Positions 24,275 to 31,394 of a DNA stretch of 43,327 nt are shown here, one piece after another. Within the stretch, counting starts at the first letter, position 1; every line of letters begins with the position of its first letter. The notes beneath the pieces were generated by a model that saw nothing but the letters and a program-made list of their open reading frames with translations, had not been told where the DNA came from and did no database searches. The DNA lies in NCBI GenBank assembly GCA_028282095.1, contig JANQIP010000271.1:1-43327 (forward strand), written 5' to 3'. Origin of the DNA: Xanthobacteraceae bacterium (lineage in GTDB: Bacteria; Pseudomonadota; Alphaproteobacteria; Rhizobiales; Xanthobacteraceae). A program made the translations under genes and the position numbers.

Positions 24275-25060
24275 ATGACTGCTGTCGATTTCGTGGCCTT
24301 CATCGACAAGCTGGCGTCGGTTTCGGGAGAGGCCATTCTGCCGTTCTTCCGCACCTCGCTCAGCATTGACGACAAGAGTTGCGGCGGCGTGTTCGACCCG
24401 GTGACGGCGGCCGACCGCGCGGGCGAACTCGCCATGCGCGCGCTGATCAGTTCGAACTTTCCGGAACATGGCATTGTCGGCGAGGAGTTCGGCGCCGAGC
24501 AGCCGGATGCCGAGTTCGTCTGGGTGCTCGATCCGATCGACGGGACCAAGTCGTTCATTTCCGGAATGCCGGCCTGGGGCACGCTGATCGCGCTGACCCG
24601 GCATCACCGCCCGGTCTATGGCATGGTGCATCAGCCGTTCTTCGCCGAACGCTTCAGCGGCGACGGCGAGCGCGCGCATTATCGGGGCCCGCGCGGCGAG
24701 CGTGATCTGATCGTGCGTCCCTGTGCGAGCCTGGACAATGCCGTCGTCTACACGACGAGCCCCCGCCTGATGAACAGCGCCGACCGAACCGCCTTTGGCC
24801 GGGTCGAGGAAGTGGCGCGGCTGTCGCGCTACGGCGGCGACTGCTATGCCTATTGCATGCTCGCCGCCGGCCACGTCGATCTCGTTATCGAGACCGAATT
24901 GAAGCCGCACGACGTCGCCGCGCTGATCCCGATCGTCACCGGGGCGGGCGGCATCATCACCACCTGGGAAGGCGACGGGGCAGAGCACGGCGGCCGCATC
25001 ATCGCCGCCGGCGACAAGCGCACGCATGCCGCGGCGAAGCTGGCGCTGCTCAGCGGCTAG
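24275..25060 (+). CDS. hisN: Histidinol-phosphatase HisN / inositol monophosphatase family protein
   Basis: A 261-residue Mg-dependent phosphatase of the inositol monophosphatase superfamily. Metal-binding residues are visible: GEEFG (Glu70, Glu71), DPIDGTKSFISG (Asp86, Asp89) and the late Asp in KPHDVAALIPI. The WVLDPIDGTKSFISGMPAWG block and GGDCYAYCMLAAGHVDLVIE match the alphaproteobacterial histidinol-phosphatase HisN group, which performs the eighth step of histidine synthesis. The ATG at 24275 follows AAGGACGACG. In Sinorhizobium the equivalent gene is next to mmgR. A broader monophosphatase activity cannot be excluded from sequence. Confidence 0.88.
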   Translation: MTAVDFVAFIDKLASVSGEAILPFFRTSLSIDDKSCGGVFDPVTAADRAGELAMRALISSNFPEHGIVGEEFGAEQPDAEFVWVLDPIDGTKSFISGMPAWGTLIALTRHHRPVYGMVHQPFFAERFSGDGERAHYRGPRGERDLIVRPCASLDNAVVYTTSPRLMNSADRTAFGRVEEVARLSRYGGDCYAYCMLAAGHVDLVIETELKPHDVAALIPIVTGAGGIITTWEGDGAEHGGRIIAAGDKRTHAAAKLALLSG

Positions 25061-25155
25061 AGCGCGATGGCTTCAGGTTGAGCCGATCGCGCTCTTAGTC
25101 TTTATTTTCTCACATGATCTTGTCCGAAAAGTCTGCGACTTTTCGGGATCATGCT
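25059..25155 (-). repeat. Repeat family B, copy 8
   Basis: Inverted copy overlapping the end of hisN by two bases: AGAGCGCGATGG... tail hairpin, then ACATGATCTTGTCCGAAAAG...CTTTTCGGGATCATGC. It may serve as the hisN transcript end. Confidence 0.85.
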
Positions 25156-25346
25156 CGGATGCGGCCCTTGCACCCCTCCCCGGTTCGCGCACCGGAAAAC
25201 GCCAACAAACGAAGGATCGTCCCGAATCCGTCAAGCTCTCCTTAGCGATCGGGAGGAAAAACCATCCCGCCGACGAGCCCCATTAGGATACCGCTCATGC
25301 GGCGATGGCTTGATACGCCCGTCCTTGTTCGGGAGCGCGCGCCATC

Positions 25347-25853
25347 ATGCGCACCATCATTCTTTTTTCTCTTTTCGTTCTCGTGACCGCCACCATCGTG
25401 CCGACGGTGTATATGAATGCGCGCAGCGCCGACGAGACAAGCGCCGACAGCGTGACCGTCTTGCGGGCGGGGAAGGCCGCGGGCGATCGCAAGCTGACCC
25501 TGCTGCCCAACCGGTCCGGCAATTTCGAAACCGATGCGTCGATCAATGGCCGCCGCATGTCGCTCGTGGTCGACACAGGGGCCTCCGTGATCGTGCTGCG
25601 GGAAAGCGCAGCGGCACGGCTCGGCATCCATCCCAGAGCGCAAGATTATCGGGCAAAAGTCTCGACCGCCAACGGCATCGTCATGGGAGCACCGACCCGA
25701 CTCAACCGCGTCGATGTGGGCGGCCTCGTCGTCTACGATGCGGCGGCGCTCGTTCTGCCCGATAGAGCGCTGGAGAAAAACCTGCTCGGCATGTCCTTTC
25801 TCTCGCGCGTGCGCTTCTCGCACCGGAACGGCCGGCTCGTCCTGGAGCCGTAG
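25347..25853 (+). CDS. Membrane-anchored retropepsin-like aspartic protease (TIGR02281 type)
   Basis: A 168-residue protein with an N-terminal membrane anchor or signal segment (residues 3-22, TIILFSLFVLVTATIVPTVY). A single retroviral-type aspartic protease domain follows. The active-site motif VVDTGAS is at residues 74-80, with catalytic Asp76; family members act as homodimers. Downstream blocks VVLRESAAARLGI and LLGMSFLSRVRF match the bacterial clan AA family TIGR02281 of Proteobacteria. The domain faces the periplasm if the N-terminal helix is an anchor. The substrate is unknown. The gene stands alone, followed by a strong hairpin at 25866-25899. Confidence 0.85.
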   Translation: MRTIILFSLFVLVTATIVPTVYMNARSADETSADSVTVLRAGKAAGDRKLTLLPNRSGNFETDASINGRRMSLVVDTGASVIVLRESAAARLGIHPRAQDYRAKVSTANGIVMGAPTRLNRVDVGGLVVYDAAALVLPDRALEKNLLGMSFLSRVRFSHRNGRLVLEP

Positions 25854-25865
25854 CGCATCGAAAGA

Positions 25866-25899
25866 CCTCTCCCCGTATGCGGCCGCATGCGGGGAGAGG
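25866..25899 (+). terminator. Long palindrome after the aspartic protease gene
   Basis: A 34-base palindrome, CCTCTCCCCG...CGGGGAGAGG with ATGCGG/CCGCAT at its centre and one T-G mismatch. No T-run follows. It belongs to the CTCCCCGC-type intergenic family also seen at 40732-40874 and may act as a transcript end. Confidence 0.5.
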
Positions 25900-25904
25900 T
25901 GACA

Positions 25905-25963
25905 CGGACAAGATCATAGACAGAACAAAGAAAAAGCGAGCGCGATTGCCTCAACTTAGAGCA
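25905..25963 (+). repeat. Partial repeat family B, copy 9
   Basis: Only the right part is present: CGGACAAGATCAT, the ACAAAGAAAAAG linker and a degenerate GAGCGCGATTGCC...TTAGAGC tail. It lies between convergent genes. Confidence 0.6.
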
Positions 25964-25971
25964 GCCGCCGC

Positions 25972-26301
25972 TCAGGTCTTCGAGGTCAGGTCCTCATAAA
26001 CTTCGAGTTCGAGCGCGCCTCCGAGCACGGTCTTCCAGGCCTGAATATAGGTCTGCACCCGCAGATCGCTGGCGATGCGCTGGCGGTTGACCTCGAAGGC
26101 CTCATGCGTCTCGTATTCGATCTCCTGGATGAACTGCGCCTTGTCGTCGACATTCTGCAGCACGCGGATATTGGTTCCGCCGAGCAGGCCATAGAACGGG
26201 GCCGCGGCCTGAACCATCGACACGACATGGGCCGGGTCCGAGGTGGGCAGCGTCACCCGCAGCAACAGAACCCGTTTAACTTTTCCGTTCTCGTTCGTCA
26301 T
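25972..26301 (-). CDS. Small uncharacterised protein, possible dimeric alpha-beta barrel
   Basis: A 109-residue soluble protein I do not recognise. After a short basic start, residues of about 8-20 form a hydrophobic strand (RVLLLRVTLPT). The segment IRVLQNVDDKAQFIQEIEYETHEAFEVNRQRIASD then gives a strand-helix pattern like that of ferredoxin-fold monooxygenase/stress-protein families (ABM-like), ending in a second strand LELEVYEDL. No catalytic motif is visible. The start at 26299-26301 is chosen over an upstream one because the upstream extension reads through a family B repeat; GAGGG lies about eleven bases before the ATG. It is transcribed away from pheA by the same strand. Function unknown. 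Confidence 0.6.
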   Translation of the reverse strand: MTNENGKVKRVLLLRVTLPTSDPAHVVSMVQAAAPFYGLLGGTNIRVLQNVDDKAQFIQEIEYETHEAFEVNRQRIASDLRVQTYIQAWKTVLGGALELEVYEDLTSKT

Positions 26302-26344
26302 TTTTGCGTTGCCCTCAAGCCGACCGGACCTGTGCCCACCCAAG

Positions 26345-26442
26345 CGCGCGATGTCTTCAGGTTGAATCGGTCGCGCTCCGGTTCTCTTTGCTTGCTCGCA
26401 TGACTTGTACAAAAAGTCTGCCAGTTTTTAGGGATCAAGCTC
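26345..26442 (-). repeat. Repeat family B, copy 10 (degenerate)
   Basis: Inverted copy with GCGCGATGTC...GGTCGCGCTC tail hairpin, TTCTCTTTGCTTGCTCGC linker and a degenerate palindrome (AAAAAGTCTGCCAGTTTTT). It directly abuts a reversed family A copy at 26443. Confidence 0.75.
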
Positions 26443-26514
26443 TGGTGATGCGGCGCCAATGCCTGGGCTCGTCCCATTGTGTTGGTGCCACACCACAGAG
26501 CATCGGAACACTAG
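26443..26514 (-). repeat. Repeat family A, copy 5 (reversed, lacking inner stem)
   Basis: Reads on the minus strand CTAGTGTTCCGATGCTCTG... through the GGCACCAA / TTGGCGCC hairpin to GCATCACC. The inner TGACGG...CCGTCA stem of the first hairpin is missing, giving a 72-base short form. Confidence 0.75.
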
Positions 26515-26541
26515 CCGGGCGGGCGCGCAGCAAGCCGGCGC

Positions 26542-27417
26542 TCATTTCACCACCCGCAGCCGCGTCTTGCCCGAAAATGTCGCGCGAAACGGGTCCGCCG
26601 GGTAGACGCCGAAAATCCTCAACTCCTTGGAGAAGAACTTCAGCTCTTCAAGCGCCTGGCCGAGTTCCGGGTCATTGGGATGGCCTTCCACGTCGGCATA
26701 GAACTGCGTCGCGAGGAAGCTGCCATACTCCATGTAGCTTTCGAGCTTGGTCATGTTGACCCGGCTGGTGGCAAACCCGCCAAGCGCCTTGTACAGCGCT
26801 CCGGGAATGTTCCTCACCTGGAACATCAGCGTCGTGATGGTCTGGCCCTTCCCATTCGCGCTCCACTGTCTTTCACGCGACAGGACGATGAACCGGGTCG
26901 TGTTGTAGGCGACGTCCTGAATGTCCGGGGCCAGAACTTTGAGCCCGTAGATTTTCGCTGCAAGCGGCGAGGCGATCGCCGCGCGCGCCTTGTTGCGGCT
27001 CTTGGCGACATCGGCCGCCGATTTCGCGGTATCGGCCGTCACGATCGGGTGCAGATTGTGCCGGCGAACGAATTTATGGCACTGGCCGAGCGCCATGACA
27101 TGGCTTTCGACCGACTTGATCGTCTTGAGGGTGGACCCTTTCGGGCCCATCAAATGGTGTCGGATCGGCTGGAAATGCTCGGCGATGATCTGCAGACGCG
27201 AACTCGAAAGCAGCAGGTGCACGTCGGCGACCCGCCCGGCGACCGAATTCTCGATCGGTATCATGGCAAGGTCGACCTTGCCCGAATGCACCTCGTCGAA
27301 CGCGTCCTCAAAGGTCGCGCATTGCACCGGCGTGAAACGCGGGTACCGCTCCATGCAGGCGAGATGCGAATTGGCCCCCGGCTCGCCCTGATAGGCGATC
27401 TTTTTCCTCTCGGTCAT
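26542..27417 (-). CDS. pheA: Prephenate dehydratase PheA
   Basis: A 291-residue monofunctional prephenate dehydratase, which converts prephenate to phenylpyruvate in phenylalanine synthesis. The catalytic domain runs from IAYQGEPGANSHLA (residues 6-19) to YNTTRFIVL, which contains the conserved Thr-Arg-Phe. Other blocks are MIPIENSVAGRVADVH and IASPLAAKIYGL. The C-terminal ACT regulatory domain (about residues 200-275) has NIPGALYKALGGFA and TKLESY in place of the classical ESRP. The start MTERKK (27415-27417) is preceded by GGAAG. It lies 32 bases downstream of kdsB on the same strand, so the two are probably one operon. Confidence 0.95.
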   Translation of the reverse strand: MTERKKIAYQGEPGANSHLACMERYPRFTPVQCATFEDAFDEVHSGKVDLAMIPIENSVAGRVADVHLLLSSSRLQIIAEHFQPIRHHLMGPKGSTLKTIKSVESHVMALGQCHKFVRRHNLHPIVTADTAKSAADVAKSRNKARAAIASPLAAKIYGLKVLAPDIQDVAYNTTRFIVLSRERQWSANGKGQTITTLMFQVRNIPGALYKALGGFATSRVNMTKLESYMEYGSFLATQFYADVEGHPNDPELGQALEELKFFSKELRIFGVYPADPFRATFSGKTRLRVVK

Positions 27418-27449
27418 GCGGCTTCCGTAAGCGGTGCGTCTGCTGAAAG

Positions 27450-28193
27450 TCAATCTCTCAACCCAAGAATCTTCCGCGCCGCGGCAAGGTCCTCGGGCGT
27501 GTCGACCCCGAGCGGAGCCGAATCCACGACCATCGCGTCGATGCGCATGCCGGCTTCGAGCGCGCGCAACTGCTCAAGCTTCTCACGCCGCTCGAGCGCC
27601 GAAGGCGGCAGTGCGACGAACCGGGTGAGCGCTTCGCGCCGATAAGCGTATAGCCCGATATGGTGATAGAGCGGCCCCTCGCCGGCCGGCGCGGTCGCGC
27701 GGGTGAAATAGAGCGCGCGTAGCCGGCGCGCCGACAGAGGCGAGCCGACCACCTTAACCACATTCGGATTTGTTCGTTCTTCGGGACGACGGATCTCGGC
27801 CGCGAGCGTTGCAATGTCGACGGCCGGATCGGCGAGCGGGTCGAGGGCTGCGGCGATGTCGGCCGGCGCGAGCGTCGGCAGATCGCCCTGCACATTGACC
27901 ACGATGCGGATTCGTTCAGCCGGGTCGACCTGCGTGAGCGCCTCGAAGATTCGGTCGGAGCCCGAGAGATGATCGGCGCGCGTCATCACGGCTTGGCCGC
28001 CGGCGGCCTCCACCGCGGCGCGGATCTCATCGGAGTCGGTCGCCACCACCACCGGGCCGAGCCGAGCCGCCTGCGCGCGGGCGAGCACATGCGCGATCAT
28101 CGGACGACCGACAATATCGGCGAGCGGTTTGCCCGGCAGGCGGCTCGCCGCAAGCCGCGCCGGGATCAGGATGACGACGTCGTTTTCGGTCAT
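27450..28193 (-). CDS. kdsB: 3-deoxy-manno-octulosonate cytidylyltransferase KdsB
   Basis: A 247-residue enzyme that activates Kdo with CTP to CMP-Kdo for lipopolysaccharide inner core synthesis. Conserved motifs: [20 protein letters not shown] (residues 10-29) with the nucleotide-binding Arg/Lys, [28 protein letters not shown] with the metal-binding Asp, and [13 protein letters not shown]. The length is normal. The start at 28191-28193 gives the usual N-terminus; two in-frame ATGs upstream (28208, 28235) would add only a short extension. It heads the kdsB-pheA unit and is divergent from cycM across about 160 bases. Confidence 0.95.
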   Translation of the reverse strand: MTENDVVILIPARLAASRLPGKPLADIVGRPMIAHVLARAQAARLGPVVVATDSDEIRAAVEAAGGQAVMTRADHLSGSDRIFEALTQVDPAERIRIVVNVQGDLPTLAPADIAAALDPLADPAVDIATLAAEIRRPEERTNPNVVKVVGSPLSARRLRALYFTRATAPAGEGPLYHHIGLYAYRREALTRFVALPPSALERREKLEQLRALEAGMRIDAMVVDSAPLGVDTPEDLAAARKILGLRD

Positions 28194-28250
28194 GTGCGGG
28201 TTGCGCATCGGCAGATCGACATTCTCGGCTTGCACCTGCAGGCCGTGCTT

Positions 28251-28283
28251 ATACGAGTTGCCAGCTGCGGTGCAAACTCGTAT
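28251..28283. promoter_or_regulatory. Inverted repeat between kdsB and cycM
   Basis: Nine-base arms ATACGAGTT (28251-28259) and AACTCGTAT (28275-28283) separated by 15 bases, in the spacer between the divergent starts. It could be an operator for one or both genes or an RNA hairpin. No regulator is identified. Confidence 0.35.
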
Positions 28284-28351
28284 GTGTGCGGTGCAAGACG
28301 CGGATCGTCCGGCCTCCGACGATCCCGCGGCGCAAACGGAGCCGTTGCGCG

Positions 28352-28984
28352 ATGGATTCCTACGAACTCAACAAAATCGCCGGCGCGTTCTTGTTCACCG
28401 GCGCCTGTTTGGTTGCAGTCAATATTATCGCCGGCGAAATCTACGCTCCCCAGAAACTCGACAAACCGAGCTATGAGATCGCCGTCGAGGTCCCGGAGAA
28501 GCCGGAGCCTGCCGCTGCCCCCGAAGCCAAGCCCTCGATCACCGCGCTGCTGGCAAACGCCTCGATCGATCGCGGAAAGTCGGCGGCGCGCAAATGCGTG
28601 GCCTGCCACACTTTCGAGAAGGGCGGCGCAAACAAAGTCGGCCCCAATCTCTGGGACACCTTGGCCCGGCCAATCGCCTCGCATGCAGGCTTCAACTATT
28701 CGTCCGCGCTCCAATCCAAGAAAGGAAACTGGACGGTCGAGGATCTTGACGCCTTCATCGCCAGTCCGCGGGGCTGGGCTCCCGGCACCAGCATGGCCTT
28801 TGCCGGCGTCAGTCGAGCGCGCGAGCGCGCCGACCTCATCGCTTATCTCAACTCGCTGTCCGACAATCCGGCGCCGCTGCCGACCACCACCGGCGCGGCC
28901 CCGCCCACTTCGCAGGTCGAGACCACGGGCGCCGGGTCCGATGACCCGTCTGCTCCGGGAGACTCGGCAACGCGGGCACAGTAA
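28352..28984 (+). CDS. cycM: Membrane-anchored cytochrome c, CycM type
   Basis: A 210-residue class I cytochrome c held in the inner membrane by an N-terminal uncleaved helix (residues 9-30, [22 protein letters not shown]). A Pro/Ala/Glu-rich linker follows, then the haem domain with CVACH at residues 82-86 and the axial Met148 in [12 protein letters not shown]. The opening [11 protein letters not shown] is very like CycM of Bradyrhizobium, which passes electrons from the bc1 complex to the aa3 oxidase. A Ser/Thr/Pro-rich tail of about 35 residues (after residue 175) has no counterpart that I recall and may be disordered. It is divergent from kdsB-pheA, an arrangement found in relatives. Confidence 0.9.
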   Translation: MDSYELNKIAGAFLFTGACLVAVNIIAGEIYAPQKLDKPSYEIAVEVPEKPEPAAAPEAKPSITALLANASIDRGKSAARKCVACHTFEKGGANKVGPNLWDTLARPIASHAGFNYSSALQSKKGNWTVEDLDAFIASPRGWAPGTSMAFAGVSRARERADLIAYLNSLSDNPAPLPTTTGAAPPTSQVETTGAGSDDPSAPGDSATRAQ

Positions 28985-29020
28985 TACCTGTCGGCACCCG
29001 CGGCAGGGCGCGATTGCGCT

Positions 29021-29143
29021 AGAGCGCGATTGCCGCAGGTTGATTCAACTGCGCTCCCCTTCTCTTTGTTTTGTCGCATGATCTTTTCCGAAAAGTCTGC
29101 CAACTTTTCGGCATCATGCGCAAATCTGAACCGATCGCGCTCT
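29021..29143 (-). repeat. Repeat family B, copy 11
   Basis: Inverted copy with AGAGCGCGATTG tail hairpin, CTTCTCTTTGTTTTGTCGC linker, GCATGATCTTTTCCGAAAAG palindrome and a second GATCGCGCTCT on the far side, so it carries a tail motif at both ends. It lies after cycM. The rest of 29144-29489 holds only hairpin E copy 2. Confidence 0.8.
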
Positions 29144-29212
29144 CGACCCCCTCCCGGCGAGCACGCAGCCAATCCTGCGCAGGCTGCGCAAGCTTGCCCG
29201 CACCGCTCGCCG

Positions 29213-29234
29213 ACCTCCCCCTTTCAGGGGGAGC
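29213..29234 (+). repeat. Short hairpin element E, copy 2
   Basis: ACCTCCCCC - TTTCA - GGGGGAG, matching the copy at 13583-13605 including the loop. Confidence 0.7.
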
Positions 29235-29489
29235 TGAACCGAGGCGACTCCCACGCACCGCTTCGCGGGCCGAGAGAGCTGCCCTTTTTCTGGATCAAGC
29301 GGTCTTGCGCAGGATTACATCGCTGCAATGAAGTGCGGGCTCCTGCCCTGCCGGCGATTCGCCCCAAGACGCTTTCACGCATGGCTATTTCGACCGAGGG
29401 GGCTGGCGAGGCGCGCAAGATCACCACACATCCCAAAACGGACATAATCGGTTTCGACGGTCCGCAACGGATTGAAGTGGAGATTCTCT

Positions 29490-31394
29490 TTGCCTCTAAC
29501 GCGACGCACCCTCATCCGCAGCTCGGTTCTCGCCGCTACCCTGCCTGCGATCGGGCCACTGGCGGCGACGCACCGATGGACTGCCGCAGCGGCGCAGGAG
29601 CAAGGCGGCCGGGAGCTCGCCTTCCGCCATGGCCTATCGCTGTTCGGCGACCTCAAATATTCGCCTGATTTCAAGCATTTCGATTACGTCAACCCGAACG
29701 CGCCGAAGGGCGGGCTGGTGCGGCGCGGCATGATCGGCACGTTCGACAACTTCAACCTCGTCGTCTCCGGCGTGAGGGGATCGCTCGCGGCCGGCGTCGG
29801 TCTTCTCTACGACTCGCTCATGGTCTCGGCGCTTGACGAAGTCTCGGCGGAGTACGGGCTCATCGCCGACGGCGCGAGCTATCCTGAGGATTTCAGCTTT
29901 GTCACCTATCGCCTGCGGCCGGAAGCGCGCTGGCATGACGGCCGTCCGGTGACGCCCGAGGATGTGATCTATTCCTTGGAGGTTTTTCGCGAGAACCATC
30001 CCCAGTTCCGGTCCTATTACCGGCATGTCACCGAGGCGCAGCAGACCGGCGAGCGCGAGGTCACCTTCCGGTTCGACCAGCCCGGCAACCGCGAGCTGCC
30101 GCAGATCGTCGGCCAACTCATCGTCGTGCCGCGGCATTGGTGGGAAGGCGTCGACGCGGCCGGAAAAAAGCGTAACGTCGCCGCGACCACGCTGGAGCCG
30201 CCGCTCGGCGGCGGCGCCTATCGCATCAAGAACTTCGTTCCCGGCCGCCATATCACTTTGGAGCGCGTCACGGATTACTGGGCCAAGGACCTACCGGTCA
30301 ATATCGGCCGCGACAATTTCGATGAGATGCGCTTTGAGTTCTTCCGCGATTCAACGGTCGCGCGCGAAGCCTTCAAAGGTGATCAGATAGACTGGCGCAC
30401 CGAGCACAGCGCCAAGAACTGGGCCATGGCCTATGACTTCCCGGCGGTCGAGGACAAGCGCGTGGTGCTCGAGGAGTTCCCGATCCGCAGTGTCGGGATC
30501 ATGCAGGGCTTCGCGTTCAATACGCGGCGCGACAAGTTCAAGGATCCGCGCGTGCGGCTTGCCTTCAACTACGCCTTCGATTTCGAGGAGATGAACGAAC
30601 AGATCTTCTTCGGCCAGTACAAGCGGATCGCGAGCTATTTCGAGGGCACCGAGCTCGCCTGCTCCGGCCTGCCGACGGGAGAGGAACTCGCAATCCTTGA
30701 GACGGTGCGCGATCAGGTGCCGCCCGAGGTGTTCACGACCCCCTATACCAATCCGGTCGGCGGCAGCCGGCAGGCCGTGCGGGCCAATCTGCGCAAGGCC
30801 GTTCGTCTCTTGCGCGAGGCCGGCTATCGGGTGCGCGATCAAAGGCTGGTCGATGAGAAAACGGGCGAGCCCTATACCGTCGAGCTTCTCGCCTCCGATC
30901 CCAGCACCGAGCGGTTCACCCTGTTCTACAAGCCCTCGCTCGAACGGCTCGGCATCGGCGTGACGGTGCGCACGGTGGATGACGCCCAATACGAAAACCG
31001 GCTGCGCAACTGGGACTTCGATATCATCACCGCGGTTTGGCCGGAATCGCCCTCGCCCGGCAATGAGCAGCGCGGCTATTGGGGCTCGCGCGCCGCCGAC
31101 CAGCCGGGCTCGCGCAATCTGATCGGCATCAAGAATGCGGCGATCGACGCACTCATCGAGCGCGTGATCTTCGCCAAGAGCCGCTCCACGCTGGTCGCCG
31201 CAACGCACGCGCTCGACCGCGTGCTGCTCTGGCACCACTATGTCGTCCCGCAATGGACCTATGGAAAGGTGCGAAGCGCACGCTGGGACCGGTTCGGCCG
31301 CCCGGAGAAATTGCCCAAATACGGCATGTCGGCCTTTCCTTCGATCTGGTGGTGGGATGCCGCCAAAGCGGCCAAGGTGGGCGAACCGTCGTGA
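29490..31394 (+). CDS. Periplasmic solute-binding protein, family 5, YejA type (first copy)
   Basis: A 634-residue binding protein of an oligopeptide / microcin C-type ABC importer. The N-terminus has a twin-arginine-like signal (LTRRTLIRSS followed by a hydrophobic stretch and an AA-rich cleavage region near residue 35). The mature part contains the family 5 blocks FGDLKYSPDFKHFDYVNPNA, YRLRPEARWHDGRPVTPEDV and LAFNYAFDFEEMN, typical of the YejA branch. The start is a TTG at 29490 with GGAG seven bases before it; another TTG at 29472 is possible but lacks a good site. Its stop overlaps the GTG start of a second YejA-like gene (GTGA). It heads the transporter operon. The ligand could be peptides or microcin C-like compounds and is not determined by sequence. 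Confidence 0.88.
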   Translation: MPLTRRTLIRSSVLAATLPAIGPLAATHRWTAAAAQEQGGRELAFRHGLSLFGDLKYSPDFKHFDYVNPNAPKGGLVRRGMIGTFDNFNLVVSGVRGSLAAGVGLLYDSLMVSALDEVSAEYGLIADGASYPEDFSFVTYRLRPEARWHDGRPVTPEDVIYSLEVFRENHPQFRSYYRHVTEAQQTGEREVTFRFDQPGNRELPQIVGQLIVVPRHWWEGVDAAGKKRNVAATTLEPPLGGGAYRIKNFVPGRHITLERVTDYWAKDLPVNIGRDNFDEMRFEFFRDSTVAREAFKGDQIDWRTEHSAKNWAMAYDFPAVEDKRVVLEEFPIRSVGIMQGFAFNTRRDKFKDPRVRLAFNYAFDFEEMNEQIFFGQYKRIASYFEGTELACSGLPTGEELAILETVRDQVPPEVFTTPYTNPVGGSRQAVRANLRKAVRLLREAGYRVRDQRLVDEKTGEPYTVELLASDPSTERFTLFYKPSLERLGIGVTVRTVDDAQYENRLRNWDFDIITAVWPESPSPGNEQRGYWGSRAADQPGSRNLIGIKNAAIDALIERVIFAKSRSTLVAATHALDRVLLWHHYVVPQWTYGKVRSARWDRFGRPEKLPKYGMSAFPSIWWWDAAKAAKVGEPS

